Positions 27,707 through 36,524 of a DNA stretch of 64,000 nt are shown here, piece after piece (the stretch's first letter is position 1; each line of letters begins with the position of its first letter). A program made the translations under genes and the position numbers. Origin of the DNA: Micromonospora saelicesensis (GTDB lineage: Bacteria > Actinomycetota > Actinomycetes > Mycobacteriales > Micromonosporaceae); assembly GCF_900091575.1 (NCBI RefSeq), contig NZ_FMCR01000001.1, positions 620,001-684,000 of the forward strand, read 5' to 3'. Under the pieces are notes generated by a model. That model did no database searches, was not told the DNA's origin, and saw only the letters and a program-made list of their open reading frames with translations.

Positions 27707-28927
27707 TCATGACGGGCCGGCGGGTCGGCTCCGGCCCGCCGGTGCCGGGGTGCTGACCTCGCGTGGTTCGCCCGCGCCCACCCGGCGCGTCGGCCCGACC
27801 GCGACCCGGCGGTGCTGCCCCGCCATCGCCTCCCGGGCAGGCTCGGGGCCGCCCGCCGAGGCCGACTCGGAGTCGTACTGGCGGCGCCGCCCGGTGCCCG
27901 GCTCGGTGCTCTGCTCGCGGCCCGGCTCGGTGCTCTGCTCGCGGTGCTGCTCGGTGCGGGCGGCGGAGACGGCGAGTCGGGCCACCCGGCGGCCGTCCAA
28001 CGTGAGCACCCGCAGCAGCCAGCCGGCCGGCAGCTCGGCCGGATCGGACGCGCCGACCTCGGCGGGCTCACCCGGCACCGGCACCTCGTCGCCGGTCACC
28101 GGGAGCCGGCCCAGCGCGGCCATGACGAACCCGCCCACTGTCTCGTACGGTCCGGCGGGTAGTGCCACCCCGGTGCGCTCGGCGAAGTCAGCGAGGTTGA
28201 GGCGGCCGTCCACCACGGCGGGCAGGCCGGCGTGCACCGGGTCCGGGGTGGCGTCGTACTCGTCGTGGATCTCGCCGATCAACTCCTCGATGAGGTCCTC
28301 CAGGGTGACGATCCCGGCCGTGCCGCCGTACTCGTCGACCACCACCGCGAGGTGCTGACCCTCCCGGCGCATCTCGGTCAGCGCGGCGAGCACCCGTTTG
28401 CTGCCCGGGAGCCGCTTCACCTCCCGGGCCAACTCGCCGACGGTGAGGCACGGGTCGGCGTCCGGGCGCAGCAGCACGTCACGGAGGTGCACGAAGCCGA
28501 CCACGTCGTCGTGCGTGCCGTCGGTGACCGGGTAACGGGTGTGCGTTTCGGCGCGGACCAGTCGGGCGGCTTCGACGATGGTCAGCCGCGCCGGGAGGAA
28601 GACCACCTCGGTGCGCGGCATCATCACCTCGCGGATCAGACTGGCACCGGCCACCAGGACCTCGTCGATGATCCGTCGCTCGTCCGGGTCGAGCACCGTG
28701 TTCGCCGCGACCAGGTCCCGCAGATCGGCCTCGGAGATGTGCTCCCGGCCGGCCGTCGGACCGGTCCCGAGCAGATCGGTGACGAGTCGGGTGGCGCCAT
28801 CCGCAGCGCGAACCAGCACCCGGGCGACGGCCCGGGCGAGCGGGCCAGGGTCGCGGCGGGGGTGTGCCCGCGCGTGTCGCTGGAGCCCCGTACGGGCCGC
28901 TTCCCGCATGACAGAGATGGTAGACAC
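27707..28927 (-). CDS. CorC/HlyC-like CBS-domain protein lacking the DUF21 membrane domain
   Basis: A 406-residue protein. After a basic 80-residue N-terminus comes the CBS pair (VMMPRTEVVFLPARLTIVEAARLV, then MRREGQHLAVVVDEYGGTAGIVTLEDLIEELIGEI), followed by a CorC_HlyC domain (LNLADFAERTGVALPAGPYETVGGFVMAALGRLP). The DUF21/CNNM transmembrane domain that normally precedes the CBS pair is absent, as in E. coli CorC. CorC is linked to magnesium and cobalt efflux, but the role here is not established. The C-terminal 70 residues are low-complexity and include a tandem REQSTEPG repeat. GTG at 28925-28927 is the chosen start; an ATG six codons later is the alternative. Confidence 0.85.
   Translation of the reverse strand: MSTISVMREAARTGLQRHARAHPRRDPGPLARAVARVLVRAADGATRLVTDLLGTGPTAGREHISEADLRDLVAANTVLDPDERRIIDEVLVAGASLIREVMMPRTEVVFLPARLTIVEAARLVRAETHTRYPVTDGTHDDVVGFVHLRDVLLRPDADPCLTVGELAREVKRLPGSKRVLAALTEMRREGQHLAVVVDEYGGTAGIVTLEDLIEELIGEIHDEYDATPDPVHAGLPAVVDGRLNLADFAERTGVALPAGPYETVGGFVMAALGRLPVTGDEVPVPGEPAEVGASDPAELPAGWLLRVLTLDGRRVARLAVSAARTEQHREQSTEPGREQSTEPGTGRRRQYDSESASAGGPEPAREAMAGQHRRVAVGPTRRVGAGEPREVSTPAPAGRSRPAGPS
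27897..27944. repeat. Perfect 24-bp tandem duplication within the CorC-like gene
   Basis: Two head-to-tail identical 24-nt units (27897-27920 and 27921-27944) encode the repeated octapeptide EQSTEPGR in the disordered tail. A partial third unit follows. Being a multiple of three it preserves frame and is a plausible site of length variation between strains. Confidence 0.8.
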
Positions 28928-28984
28928 CGTGGGCCCACCGCACCGGGGATCACGCGGAGCGGCGGACAGATGTTCGGCTCTGTT

Positions 28985-29004
28985 TAATCGTGAGAGATTA
29001 TGAT
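28985..29004 (+). promoter_or_regulatory. AT-rich promoter region with TAATC-N6-GATTA inverted repeat
   Basis: In the divergent gap between the CorC-like gene and galE, TAATC (28985-28989) and GATTA (28996-29000) form an inverted repeat that overlaps a consensus-like -10, TATGAT (28999-29004), on the plus strand. It would give a galE leader of about 95 nt. No convincing -35 hexamer is visible. Confidence 0.45.
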
Positions 29005-29104
29005 GGAATGGGGTTGACGGTGGCGACGGCGAGAGCGCCGGCCACCGCCCTAGTGTGATCACCGAAGGGCCACGTTCCGGGCGGGCCAGGCAGGAGGCAA
29101 CGAC

Positions 29105-30088
29105 GTGAAACTGCTCGTCACGGGGGGCGCCGGCTTCATCGGGAGCGTGGTGACCCGGATGCTGCTGGACGCGGGTCACCAGGTGGTCATCCTGGATGAC
29201 CTGCGCACCGGCCACCGCGAGGCCCTCGCCCCGGACGCCACCCACGTGGAGGCGTCCATCCACGACGCCGCCCAGGTCATCACCGCGGACGCCGGGTTCG
29301 ACGGAGTGCTGCACTTCGCCGCCCTGATCGCCGCCGGTGAGTCGATGGTCAAGCCGGAGCTGTACTGGCACAACAACACCATCGGCACGCTCGCCCTGAT
29401 CGACGCGGTCCGGGCCGCCGGGGTGCCCCGGATGGTCTTCTCCTCCACCGCCGCCGTCTACGGCAACCCCACCGAGCTGCCCATCACCGAAAACGCGGTC
29501 AAGGCACCCACCAACACGTACGGCGCCACCAAACTCGCCGTCGACATGGCACTCACCTCCGAGGCGATCGCGCACGGGCTGGCCGCCGTGTCGCTGCGCT
29601 ACTTCAACGTGGCCGGCGCCCACCTCGACGGCGACATCACGCTGGGCGAGCGGCACGACCCGGAGACGCACCTGATCCCGATCGCGCTGGACGTCGCCGC
29701 CGGCCGGCGGGAAAAGCTCCAGCTCTTCGGGGACGACTACCCCACAGTGGACGGCACCTGCGTCCGCGACTACATCCACGTCGCCGACCTGGCCCGCGCG
29801 CATCTGCTGGCGCTGGACGCGGCCACCGGCGGTCAGCACCGCATCTACAACCTGGGCAACGGCAACGGCTTCACCAACCGCCAGGTCGTCGACGTGGTCC
29901 GCGAGGTCACCGGGCACCAACTGCCCGTCGAGGTCGCGCCGCGCCGCGAGGGCGACCCGGCCGAGTTGGTCGCGTCGTCCGCGCTGGCCCGCGACGAGCT
30001 GGGCTGGGTGCCGCAGAAGCCGACCCTGCACGACATGGTCGGGGATGCCTGGGCGTTCTACCGCACGCACATCCTGGGGCAGTCATGA
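29105..30088 (+). CDS. galE: UDP-glucose 4-epimerase
   Basis: A 327-residue short-chain dehydrogenase-type epimerase interconverting UDP-glucose and UDP-galactose with bound NAD. Rossmann motif LLVTGGAGFIGSVVTRML, the serine region VFSSTAAVYGNP, the catalytic YxxxK (TYGATKLAVDM), and the nucleotide-sugar region IRGLGDDY-type DDYPTVDGTCVRDYIHVADL. Length is normal. GTG at 29105 with CAGGAGG 8 nt upstream. The 3' end overlaps galK by 4 nt (ATGA). Provides UDP-galactose for cell-wall glycans or works in Leloir galactose use; no galT is in the window. Confidence 0.95.
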   Translation: MKLLVTGGAGFIGSVVTRMLLDAGHQVVILDDLRTGHREALAPDATHVEASIHDAAQVITADAGFDGVLHFAALIAAGESMVKPELYWHNNTIGTLALIDAVRAAGVPRMVFSSTAAVYGNPTELPITENAVKAPTNTYGATKLAVDMALTSEAIAHGLAAVSLRYFNVAGAHLDGDITLGERHDPETHLIPIALDVAAGRREKLQLFGDDYPTVDGTCVRDYIHVADLARAHLLALDAATGGQHRIYNLGNGNGFTNRQVVDVVREVTGHQLPVEVAPRREGDPAELVASSALARDELGWVPQKPTLHDMVGDAWAFYRTHILGQS

Positions 30089-31254
30089 CCCATCCGAGCG
30101 GTGATGTCGCCGAGCGGGCTGCGGCCGGTTTCTCCGCGCAGTTCGGTGCCGAGGCTGCCGGCCGCTGGGCGGCCCCTGGGCGGGTCAACCTGATCGGTGA
30201 GCACACCGACTACAACGAAGGCTTCGTGCTGCCGTTCGCGCTGCCGATGCGCACCGTCGTCGCGGCCGACCGGCAGGACGGGGAGCACTGGACGGCCTGG
30301 TCCGAGCTCTCCGGCGAGGCGATCACCTTCGGCGCGGACGACGTCGCCGAGCCGGGGCGGGTCACCGGCTGGGGCGCGTACGTCGCGGGTGTGGTCTGGG
30401 CGCTGCGCGAGGCCGGTCACCCGGTGCCGGGTGCTCGGCTGGCGATCGCTTCCGACGTGCCGCTGGGCGCCGGGCTCTCCTCCTCGGCCGCGCTGGAATC
30501 GGCCGTGCTGGCTGCCCTGCTCGACCTCGGCGAGCTGAAGCTCGCCCCGGAACTGCAACCTCGGTTGGCGCAGCGGGCGGAGAACGTCTACGTGGGTGCG
30601 CCCACGGGGATCATGGACCAGTCCGCGGCCATCCGTTGCCGCGCTGGGCACGCACTCTTCCTGGACTGTCGCGACGAGTCGGTCGAGCACATCCCGTTCG
30701 ACCTGGACGCCGACGGGCTGGCCGTGCTGGTCATCGACAGCCGCGCACCGCACCGCCACGCCGACGGGGAGTACGCGGCCCGCCGCCGCTCCTGCGAGGC
30801 CGGGGCCAGTGCGCTCGGTGTCACCGCCCTGCGGGACGTGGGCGTCGACCAGCTCGACGCCGCAATGGCGCGGCTCGACGACGAGGAGACCCGGCGACGG
30901 GTCCGGCACGTGGTGACCGAGGACCAGCGCGTACTGGACACGGTGGCACTGCTCCGCGCCGCCCGGGTCCGCGACATCGGCCCGCTGCTGACAGCCTCCC
31001 ACGTCTCGATGCGCGACGACTTCGAGATCACCGTGCCGGAGATCGACACCGCGGTCGAGGCAGCGTTGGCGGCAGGTGCGCTCGGTGCCCGGATGACCGG
31101 CGGCGGCTTCGGCGGCTGCGTGCTCGCGCTGATCGAGGCCGACCGTGCCGACGCGGTAGCAACCGCTGTGACCGACGCGTACGCGCAACGAGGTTTCACC
31201 GCCCCCGGCACCGTGACGGTCCTCCCCTCCCCCGGCGCGACCCGCCTGCCCTAA
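30085..31254 (+). CDS. galK: Galactokinase
   Basis: A 389-residue GHMP-superfamily kinase phosphorylating galactose at C1 with ATP. The galactokinase signature GRVNLIGEHTDYNEGFVLPFALP is complete; the GHMP ATP loop is PLGAGLSSSAALESAV, and the C-terminal GHMP motif is GARMTGGGFGGCVLAL. Translationally coupled to galE by an ATGA overlap. Together with galE it covers two of the three Leloir steps; a uridylyltransferase must be encoded elsewhere if the pathway is complete. Confidence 0.96.
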   Translation: MTHPSGDVAERAAAGFSAQFGAEAAGRWAAPGRVNLIGEHTDYNEGFVLPFALPMRTVVAADRQDGEHWTAWSELSGEAITFGADDVAEPGRVTGWGAYVAGVVWALREAGHPVPGARLAIASDVPLGAGLSSSAALESAVLAALLDLGELKLAPELQPRLAQRAENVYVGAPTGIMDQSAAIRCRAGHALFLDCRDESVEHIPFDLDADGLAVLVIDSRAPHRHADGEYAARRRSCEAGASALGVTALRDVGVDQLDAAMARLDDEETRRRVRHVVTEDQRVLDTVALLRAARVRDIGPLLTASHVSMRDDFEITVPEIDTAVEAALAAGALGARMTGGGFGGCVLALIEADRADAVATAVTDAYAQRGFTAPGTVTVLPSPGATRLP

Positions 31255-31277
31255 CCCACCCCACCCCACCCCACCCC
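31255..31277 (-). repeat. (CCCCA)n tract, G-quadruplex-forming on the minus strand
   Basis: Immediately after the galK stop, C3A(C4A)3C4 gives five G-runs of three to four on the minus strand separated by single T residues. This is a compact, canonical G-quadruplex motif. It starts the 311-bp gene-free stretch 31255-31565, which also holds two long hairpins and otherwise nothing recognised. Confidence 0.7.
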
Positions 31278-31316
31278 GCACCCCCGCTCCACCCACCGCC
31301 CACCTCCGCTCCAGCC

Positions 31317-31376
31317 GGTGATCAAGAGGTTTGCGTCAATTCGAGCCCGAATCCTGACGCAAACCTCTTGATCACC
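31317..31376. terminator. Long hairpin, 22-bp perfect stem (galK-cysN gap)
   Basis: The arms 31317-31338 and 31355-31376 are perfect complements (GGTGATCAAGAGGTTTGC... outward to inward). The 16-nt loop itself contains ATTCG and CGAAT, which extend the stem past a small bulge. Stops of convergent galK and cysN flank it, so it is placed to terminate both. Its sequence is AT-richer than its surroundings. Confidence 0.75.
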
Positions 31377-31429
31377 CGCCGCAGGCAGGGGGCAGGCGGG
31401 AGGCGGGGATGGAGATCGTGCTTGTTCAT

Positions 31430-31470
31430 GGAAATAGTGGCCTCGCCCAATGGGCGAGGCCACTATTTCC
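31430..31470. terminator. Near-perfect 41-bp palindrome (galK-cysN gap)
   Basis: The 19-bp arms 31430-31448 and 31452-31470 (GGAAATAGTGGCCTCGCCC and its complement) surround a 3-nt centre, AAT. Imperfect outer pairing (AGATCG around 31413, CGATCT around 31481) extends it. Second of two tandem hairpins between convergent genes; could form a cruciform as well as an RNA terminator. Confidence 0.75.
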
Positions 31471-31565
31471 TGGATCGAGCGCGATCTTGCGGGCGTGCGA
31501 GCCTGCGGCGGGCGCGGGCGGCCAGCGCGCGGGCAGGGGACGGCGGGCGGGCCGGTGGGTTGGGG

Positions 31566-32861
31566 TTAGTTGGCTTCGACGATCATGGCGGCGCCTACCG
31601 TGCGGTTGGTCGCCTCGTCGATGATGACGAAGCCGCCGGTGGTGCGGTTACGGCGGTACTCGTCGGCCAGCAGCGGCACCGTCGTGCGCAGTCGCACCCG
31701 GCCGATCTCGTTGAGCCGTAGTTCGTCGGCGGACTCGTCACGGTGCAGGGAGTTGATGTCCAGCCGATAGTGCAGCCCGCGCACGATCGCCCGTGCCGAC
31801 CGGGTGGTGTGCTTGATCGCGTACCGGGCGCCGACCCGCAGCGGGGCCGTCTCGTCCATCCAGCAGACCATCGCCTCGATGTCCTGGGCCACCGCCGGCG
31901 CGTTGTTCGGCCGGCAGATCAGGTCACCCCGCGAGATGTCGATCTCGTCGGCCAGTCGTACCGTCACGGACATGGGCGGGAACGCCTCCGGGACCGGCCC
32001 GTCGGCGGTCTCCACGGCGGCGATCCGGCTGGTGAAGCCGGAGGGCAGCACCATCACCTCGTCACCCGGCTTCAGCACGCCGGAGGCGACCTGGCCGGCG
32101 TAGCCGCGGTAGTCGGTGACGGTGGTGGACTGCGGACGGATGACGTACTGCACCGGGAACCGGACGTCGACCAGGTTGCGGTCGCTGGCGATGTGCACCC
32201 GCTCCAGGTGGTGCAGCAGCGACGGGCCCTCGTACCAGGGCATGTTGTCCGACCGGGTGACGATGTTGTCGCCGCGCAACGCGGAGACCGGCACCACGGT
32301 CAGGTCCGGTACGTCGAGCTTCGCCGCGAACGCGGTGAACTCGTCGGCGATCCGCTCGTAGACCTCCTGCGACCAGTCGACCAGGTCCATCTTGTTGACA
32401 CAGAGGACCAGGTGCGGCACCCGCAGCAGGGAGCAGAGGAACGCGTGCCGGCGGGACTGCTCGACGAGACCCTTGCGCGCGTCCACCAGGATCAACGCCA
32501 GGTCCGCGGTCGACGCTCCGGTGACCATGTTGCGGGTGTACTGGATGTGGCCGGGGGTGTCGGCGATGATGAACTTGCGCCGGGGGGTGGCGAAGTACCG
32601 GTACGCCACGTCGATGGTGATGCCCTGCTCCCGCTCGGCACGCAGACCGTCGGTGAGCAACGCCAGGTTGGTGTATTCGTCACCGCGGGCCGCGCTGACC
32701 GCCTCCACGGCGGCCAACTGGTCGGTGAAGAGCGACTTGGTGTCGTAGAGCAGCCGCCCGATCAGGGTCGACTTCCCGTCGTCCACGCTGCCGGCGGTGG
32801 CGAACCGCAGCAGGTCCATCGCCCGCGCCTCGGGGGCCGGGGCCACGATCTCGGTGCTCAT
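31566..32861 (-). CDS. cysN: Sulfate adenylyltransferase large subunit (GTPase)
   Basis: A 431-residue EF-Tu-like GTPase which with CysD makes adenosine 5'-phosphosulfate from sulfate and ATP. G-box motifs: ATAGSVDDGKSTLIGRLL (P-loop), ADTPGHIQYTRNM (G3) and CVNKMDLVDW (G4). The length covers the GTPase and two beta-barrel domains, with no fused APS kinase (CysC) domain. The ATG overlaps the cysD stop (TGATG). Ends the cysQ-cysD-cysN set. Confidence 0.96.
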   Translation of the reverse strand: MSTEIVAPAPEARAMDLLRFATAGSVDDGKSTLIGRLLYDTKSLFTDQLAAVEAVSAARGDEYTNLALLTDGLRAEREQGITIDVAYRYFATPRRKFIIADTPGHIQYTRNMVTGASTADLALILVDARKGLVEQSRRHAFLCSLLRVPHLVLCVNKMDLVDWSQEVYERIADEFTAFAAKLDVPDLTVVPVSALRGDNIVTRSDNMPWYEGPSLLHHLERVHIASDRNLVDVRFPVQYVIRPQSTTVTDYRGYAGQVASGVLKPGDEVMVLPSGFTSRIAAVETADGPVPEAFPPMSVTVRLADEIDISRGDLICRPNNAPAVAQDIEAMVCWMDETAPLRVGARYAIKHTTRSARAIVRGLHYRLDINSLHRDESADELRLNEIGRVRLRTTVPLLADEYRRNRTTGGFVIIDEATNRTVGAAMIVEAN

Positions 32862-33772
32862 CAGAAGTAGCCCTCCCGCTTGCGGTCCTCCATGGCGGCC
32901 TCACTGACCCGGTCGTCACCACGGGTGGCGCCGCGCTCGGTGATCCGGGTGGCCGCCACCTCCTCGATGACCTTCTCCACGGTGTCCGCGTCGGAACGGA
33001 CCGCGGCGGTGCAGGAGGCGTCGCCGACGGTGCGGTAGCGCACCTGCGCCTTGAACCGCTCCTCACCCGCGCGGGGGCGGAAGAACTCGTTGACGGCGTA
33101 GAACATGCCGTCCCGCTCGATCACCTCGCGCTCGTGCGCGTAGTAGATCGACGGCAGCGGGATGCGCTCCCGGGCGATGTAGTGCCAGACGTCCAGCTCG
33201 GTCCAGTTGGACAGCGGGAAGACCCGGATCGACTCGCCCGGATGGTGCCGGCCGTTGTACAGCGACCACAGCTCCGGCCGCTGGTTCTTCGGGTCCCACT
33301 GACCGAACTCGTCGCGGAAGCTGAACACCCGCTCCTTCGCCCGGGCCTTCTCCTCGTCCCGGCGGGCGCCACCGAACAGCGCGTCGAAGCGGTGCTTCTC
33401 CACCGCGTCCAGCAGCACCGGTGTCTGGATCCGGTTGCGCATGCCGTCACCGGACTCCCGGACCATGCCGCTGGCCAGGGCCTCCGGCACGCTCGCCACC
33501 ACGAGTTGCAACCCCAGCTCGGCGACCCGTTGGTCGCGGTATTCCAGGACCTCGGGGAAGTTGTGCCCGGTGTCGACGTGCATGACCGGGAAGGGGACGT
33601 TGGCCGGGGCGAACGCCTTCTGCGCGAGCCGCAGCATGACGATCGAGTCCTTGCCACCGGAGAAGAGCATCACCGGGCGTTCCATCTCGGCGACCACCTC
33701 GCGCATCACGAAGATGCTCTCCGCTTCCAAGGCGTCCAGGTGGGAGACCTGGTACGCCGCGGGGGTGGTCAT
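32861..33772 (-). CDS. cysD: Sulfate adenylyltransferase small subunit
   Basis: A 303-residue ATP-PPi-loop (PAPS-reductase-like) protein, the catalytic partner of CysN. The PP-loop VMLFSGGKDSIVMLRLAQKAF is intact, followed by MHVDTGHNFPEVLEYRD; the conserved GARRDEEKARAKERVFSFRD and FPLSNWTELDVWHYI are diagnostic of CysD. The ATG at 33772 (MTTPAAYQVSHLDALE) fits the family N-terminus; a start further upstream at 33832 is possible but would add an atypical 20 residues. Coupled to cysN. Confidence 0.95.
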   Translation of the reverse strand: MTTPAAYQVSHLDALEAESIFVMREVVAEMERPVMLFSGGKDSIVMLRLAQKAFAPANVPFPVMHVDTGHNFPEVLEYRDQRVAELGLQLVVASVPEALASGMVRESGDGMRNRIQTPVLLDAVEKHRFDALFGGARRDEEKARAKERVFSFRDEFGQWDPKNQRPELWSLYNGRHHPGESIRVFPLSNWTELDVWHYIARERIPLPSIYYAHEREVIERDGMFYAVNEFFRPRAGEERFKAQVRYRTVGDASCTAAVRSDADTVEKVIEEVAATRITERGATRGDDRVSEAAMEDRKREGYF

Positions 33773-33847
33773 GACACCGGCTCGATTCGCTCGCTCATCC
33801 GATTTCCAGACCTTTCCGGTCGGGCATGTCAAGAAAGTTCGCTCAGG

Positions 33848-34678
33848 CTACCCGGAATGTTTCTGCAGCGCTGCAAGCAACCGGGTGGCGAGATCCTTGC
33901 GGCAGACCAGGAGGTCGGGCAGCCGCGGATCCGCCTCGTTGTATTTCAGCGCAGAACCGTCGATCCGGGAAGCGTGCAGTCCGGTGGCCGTCGCCACAGC
34001 GATCGGGGCCGCCGAGTCCCACTCGTACTGCCCACCTGCGTGGATGTACGCATCCACCTCGCCGGTGACCACGGCGGCGATTTTCGCTCCGGCCGAGCCC
34101 ATCGGCACCAGGTGTGCCCCGACGTCCTCGGCCAGATCGGTCAGGAAGACCGGCGGCCGGCTCCGGCTCGCGGCCAGGCGGATCTTCCGCTCGCCGGCCG
34201 TCGCCGCCTCCACGGTCATCGGCGGGTACGCCGGCGGGTAGTCGGTGCCCAGCACCCGGTGCTGCGCCGGCAACCCCACCGCCCCGGCGACCAGCCCGTG
34301 CGGGCTCGGCGCGTTGCGCGCCCAGAGCGCCACGTGCACCGCCCAGTCCGAGCGGCCCTCCTCGGAGAACTCCCGGGTGCCGTCCAACGGGTCGACGATC
34401 CACACCCGGTCCGCGTTCAACCGCGACACCGCTCCGGTGTTCACCTCCGCGGCCCAGGCCAATCGCGACCCCTCGTCCTCCTCGGAGAGCACCGCGTCAC
34501 CCGGACGCCACTTCGCCAACTCCGTGCGGATCAGGTCGTGCGACACCTTGTCCCCGGCCGACTTCAGCGCGCCGGCGTCGGCGAAACCCATCTCCGTGCG
34601 CAGGTCGAGCAGCGCCTGCCCGGCCCGGGACGCCAACCATCGGGCGAACGCGCCATCGATCATCGGAGGACTGCTCAT
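33848..34678 (-). CDS. cysQ: 3'(2'),5'-bisphosphate nucleotidase / inositol-monophosphatase family (CysQ)
   Basis: A 276-residue Mg-dependent Li-sensitive phosphatase. Motif A is seen in WIVDPLDGTREFSEEGRSDWAVHVAL and motif B in GQYEWDSAAPIAVATATGL; the Glu pair lies in LSEEDEG. CysQ removes the 3'-phosphate of PAP left after sulfonation, and its place directly upstream of cysD-cysN (75-bp gap) supports that role over inositol phosphate. ATG at 34676-34678. Confidence 0.9.
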   Translation of the reverse strand: MSSPPMIDGAFARWLASRAGQALLDLRTEMGFADAGALKSAGDKVSHDLIRTELAKWRPGDAVLSEEDEGSRLAWAAEVNTGAVSRLNADRVWIVDPLDGTREFSEEGRSDWAVHVALWARNAPSPHGLVAGAVGLPAQHRVLGTDYPPAYPPMTVEAATAGERKIRLAASRSRPPVFLTDLAEDVGAHLVPMGSAGAKIAAVVTGEVDAYIHAGGQYEWDSAAPIAVATATGLHASRIDGSALKYNEADPRLPDLLVCRKDLATRLLAALQKHSG

Positions 34679-34810
34679 CTGTCCGCTCCCGTCGCCTCGC
34701 CGCGCTGCCCGCACGGGCCGATCCGCCGCGACTCGCGTCGCCGGTCGCGGCACGCTGAAAGGCGCAGACTACCGGCCCGCCGTTTCCGATTCGGGTACGC
34801 CCCGCCCGGC

Positions 34811-35401
34811 TCAGCCGCCGTGGTAGAGGTTCTGGGTCGGCTCCACGCCCTTGGTGATCACCGACTCCACCACGTCGGCGGCCCGGTCCACCAGGAAATC
34901 CAGCTCCTTGCGCTCGGCCGCGCCAAAATCCGACAGCACGTAATCCGCCGGATCCTGCCGCCCCGGCGGTCGGCCAACGCCGAACCGCACCCGGGTGTAG
35001 TCCTTGGTCCCCAACGACTTCGACATCGAACGCAGGCCGTTGTGCCCGCCCTCGCCGCCGCCGAACTTGACCCGCACCTGGCCGAAGCCGATGTCCAGCT
35101 CGTCATGCACCGCGATCACCTGCGCGGCCGGCACCTTGTAGAACTGTGCCAACGCCGCGACCGGCCCGCCGGAGAGGTTCATGTACGTCAGTGGCTTGAC
35201 GAGCACCAGCTTCGGCCCACCGAACCCCAGCCGCGCCTCGGCCACCTCGGCCACCGCCCGCTTGTGCCGGCCGAAACGCGCACCCACCCGCCCGGCCAGC
35301 AGCTCGGCCACCATGAACCCGACGTTGTGCCGGTTGCCGGCGTACTCCCGACCCGGGTTGCCCAGGCCGACCACCAGCCACGGCCCCGCCTCGTCCGTCA
35401 C
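34811..35401 (-). CDS. pth: Peptidyl-tRNA hydrolase
   Basis: A 196-residue monomeric esterase that frees tRNA from prematurely released peptidyl-tRNA. Motifs: [22 protein letters not shown] with the catalytic His, [13 protein letters not shown], and [30 protein letters not shown] at 35399-35401 with AAGGGA 6 nt upstream. It lies 94 bp behind rplY, which is the usual actinobacterial pairing. Confidence 0.96.
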   Translation of the reverse strand: MTDEAGPWLVVGLGNPGREYAGNRHNVGFMVAELLAGRVGARFGRHKRAVAEVAEARLGFGGPKLVLVKPLTYMNLSGGPVAALAQFYKVPAAQVIAVHDELDIGFGQVRVKFGGGEGGHNGLRSMSKSLGTKDYTRVRFGVGRPPGRQDPADYVLSDFGAAERKELDFLVDRAADVVESVITKGVEPTQNLYHGG

Positions 35402-35444
35402 GACCAGTCCCTTCCGACGCCCATCCCACCGACTCCCGATATGC

Positions 35445-35480
35445 CGACAGGCGCCCCCGATCATCCGGGGACGCCTGTCG
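35445..35480 (-). terminator. Hairpin in the rplY-pth gap
   Basis: CGACAGGCG-c-CCCCG pairs with CGGGG-a-CGCCTGTCG around a 6-nt loop (15-nt arms, one mismatch). It lies just after rplY on the transcribed strand and before pth, so it probably ends or attenuates rplY transcription. Confidence 0.65.
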
Positions 35481-35495
35481 CACAGTACGAACCGA

Positions 35496-36191
35496 TCAGG
35501 CCTCGGTGCGCGCCTCGGTCGTCTCGGCGCCCTCGGCCGGGGCGGCGTCCGCGCCCTCGGAGCCCTCGGTGGTCTCGCCGACCTCGGCCTCGGCCTCGTC
35601 GGTGGCAGCCTCGACCTCGGGCAGCGTCGCCTCGAGCTGCTCGGCGGTCGGGGCAGCGGTCACCGACGCGACGGTCAGCTCCGAGTCGACGGCCAGCTCG
35701 ACGCCGGCCGGCAGCTCGACATCGCCGGCGGTCACCAGGGTGCCCGCCTCCAGGCCCTCGATCGACGCCTCGAGGTGGTCCGGAACCTTGGTGGCGTCCG
35801 CGGTCACCGAGAGGGTGTCGTGGTCGTGCACGATCAGGGTGTCCCGGGCGGCCTCGCCGGTCAGCTGGACCGGGACCTCGACGGTGACCTTCTCGCCCCG
35901 GCGGACCAGGATCAGGTCGACGTGCTCGAAGGTGTCGCGGATCGGGTCACGCTGGATCGCCTTCGGCAGCGCCAGCACCTGGGTGCCGTCGGCGATGTCG
36001 ATCGCGAAGAGCTGGTTGGCACCGCCCTTGCGGATCGCGGCGGCGAACTCCCGCGATGGCAGCGCGATGTGCTTGGGCTTCTCGCCGTGGCCGTACAGCA
36101 CGGCGGGCACCTTGCCGGCCCGGCGGGTACGGCGGGCACCACCCTTGCCGAACTCGGTACGGGGCTCGGCGCTGATCTTTACCTCGGACAC
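35496..36191 (-). CDS. rplY: 50S ribosomal protein L25 / general stress protein Ctc
   Basis: A 231-residue long-form L25 that binds 5S rRNA. The N-terminal L25 domain ([28 protein letters not shown]) is followed by the TL5/Ctc C-terminal domain. The last 50 residues are a very acidic Glu/Ala/Thr tail, common in actinobacterial Ctc. GTG at 36189-36191 with AGGAG 7-8 nt upstream. Sits between prs and pth as in other actinobacteria. Confidence 0.94.
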   Translation of the reverse strand: MSEVKISAEPRTEFGKGGARRTRRAGKVPAVLYGHGEKPKHIALPSREFAAAIRKGGANQLFAIDIADGTQVLALPKAIQRDPIRDTFEHVDLILVRRGEKVTVEVPVQLTGEAARDTLIVHDHDTLSVTADATKVPDHLEASIEGLEAGTLVTAGDVELPAGVELAVDSELTVASVTAAPTAEQLEATLPEVEAATDEAEAEVGETTEGSEGADAAPAEGAETTEARTEA

Positions 36192-36455
36192 GGGGAAACT
36201 CCTGATGCTTTTCGCTGCGGCGGCTTGTCGTCTAACGGTGCTGGGGCGAGGGGCTCGCTGGGGCTCATGCGTCATGAACGACTGCCCGGAGCACCGCGTC
36301 GATGACGGTGCCTCCGTGCGGCGCTTTTCAGCGGCCCGCCGGGCACCCTCGCCGTGGCAACCGCACCAGTCTACCCGAGCTGTTTCCAGGGTTTCCGGCA
36401 GTCCCCGATCACGGCTCAAGACCGGCGCGTCGGTGGTGCTCCCACCAGCGTGCCG

Positions 36456-36518
36456 GCCCCGTTTCCACCAGTTTGCCAGCCCCGTCCCCGCCAGCGTGTC
36501 GAGTGGCGGAAACGGGGC
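36456..36518 (-). terminator. Hairpin after prs (within the 333-bp gap 36192-36524)
   Basis: The 11-bp arms GCCCCGTTTCC (36456-36466) and its complement (36508-36518) enclose a 41-nt loop. It lies 7 bp past the prs stop on the transcribed strand. The rest of the gap 36192-36524 probably carries the rplY promoter, but I see no clear hexamers and no gene. Confidence 0.55.
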
Positions 36519-36524
36519 TCAGGC

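Noticed and set aside
27897-27944. A two-unit direct repeat that might begin a CRISPR-like array
   Set aside because: The units are contiguous without spacers, lie inside a coding frame and encode a repeated octapeptide.
31317-31376. Relation to the conserved-loop hairpin family because of a shared ATCAAG
   Set aside because: The ATCAAG is in the stem, not the loop, and no other part matches, so it is treated as a separate hairpin.
33134-35887. A 917-codon plus-strand frame over cysD, cysQ, pth and rplY
   Set aside because: Antisense of four well-supported genes; low-complexity composition.
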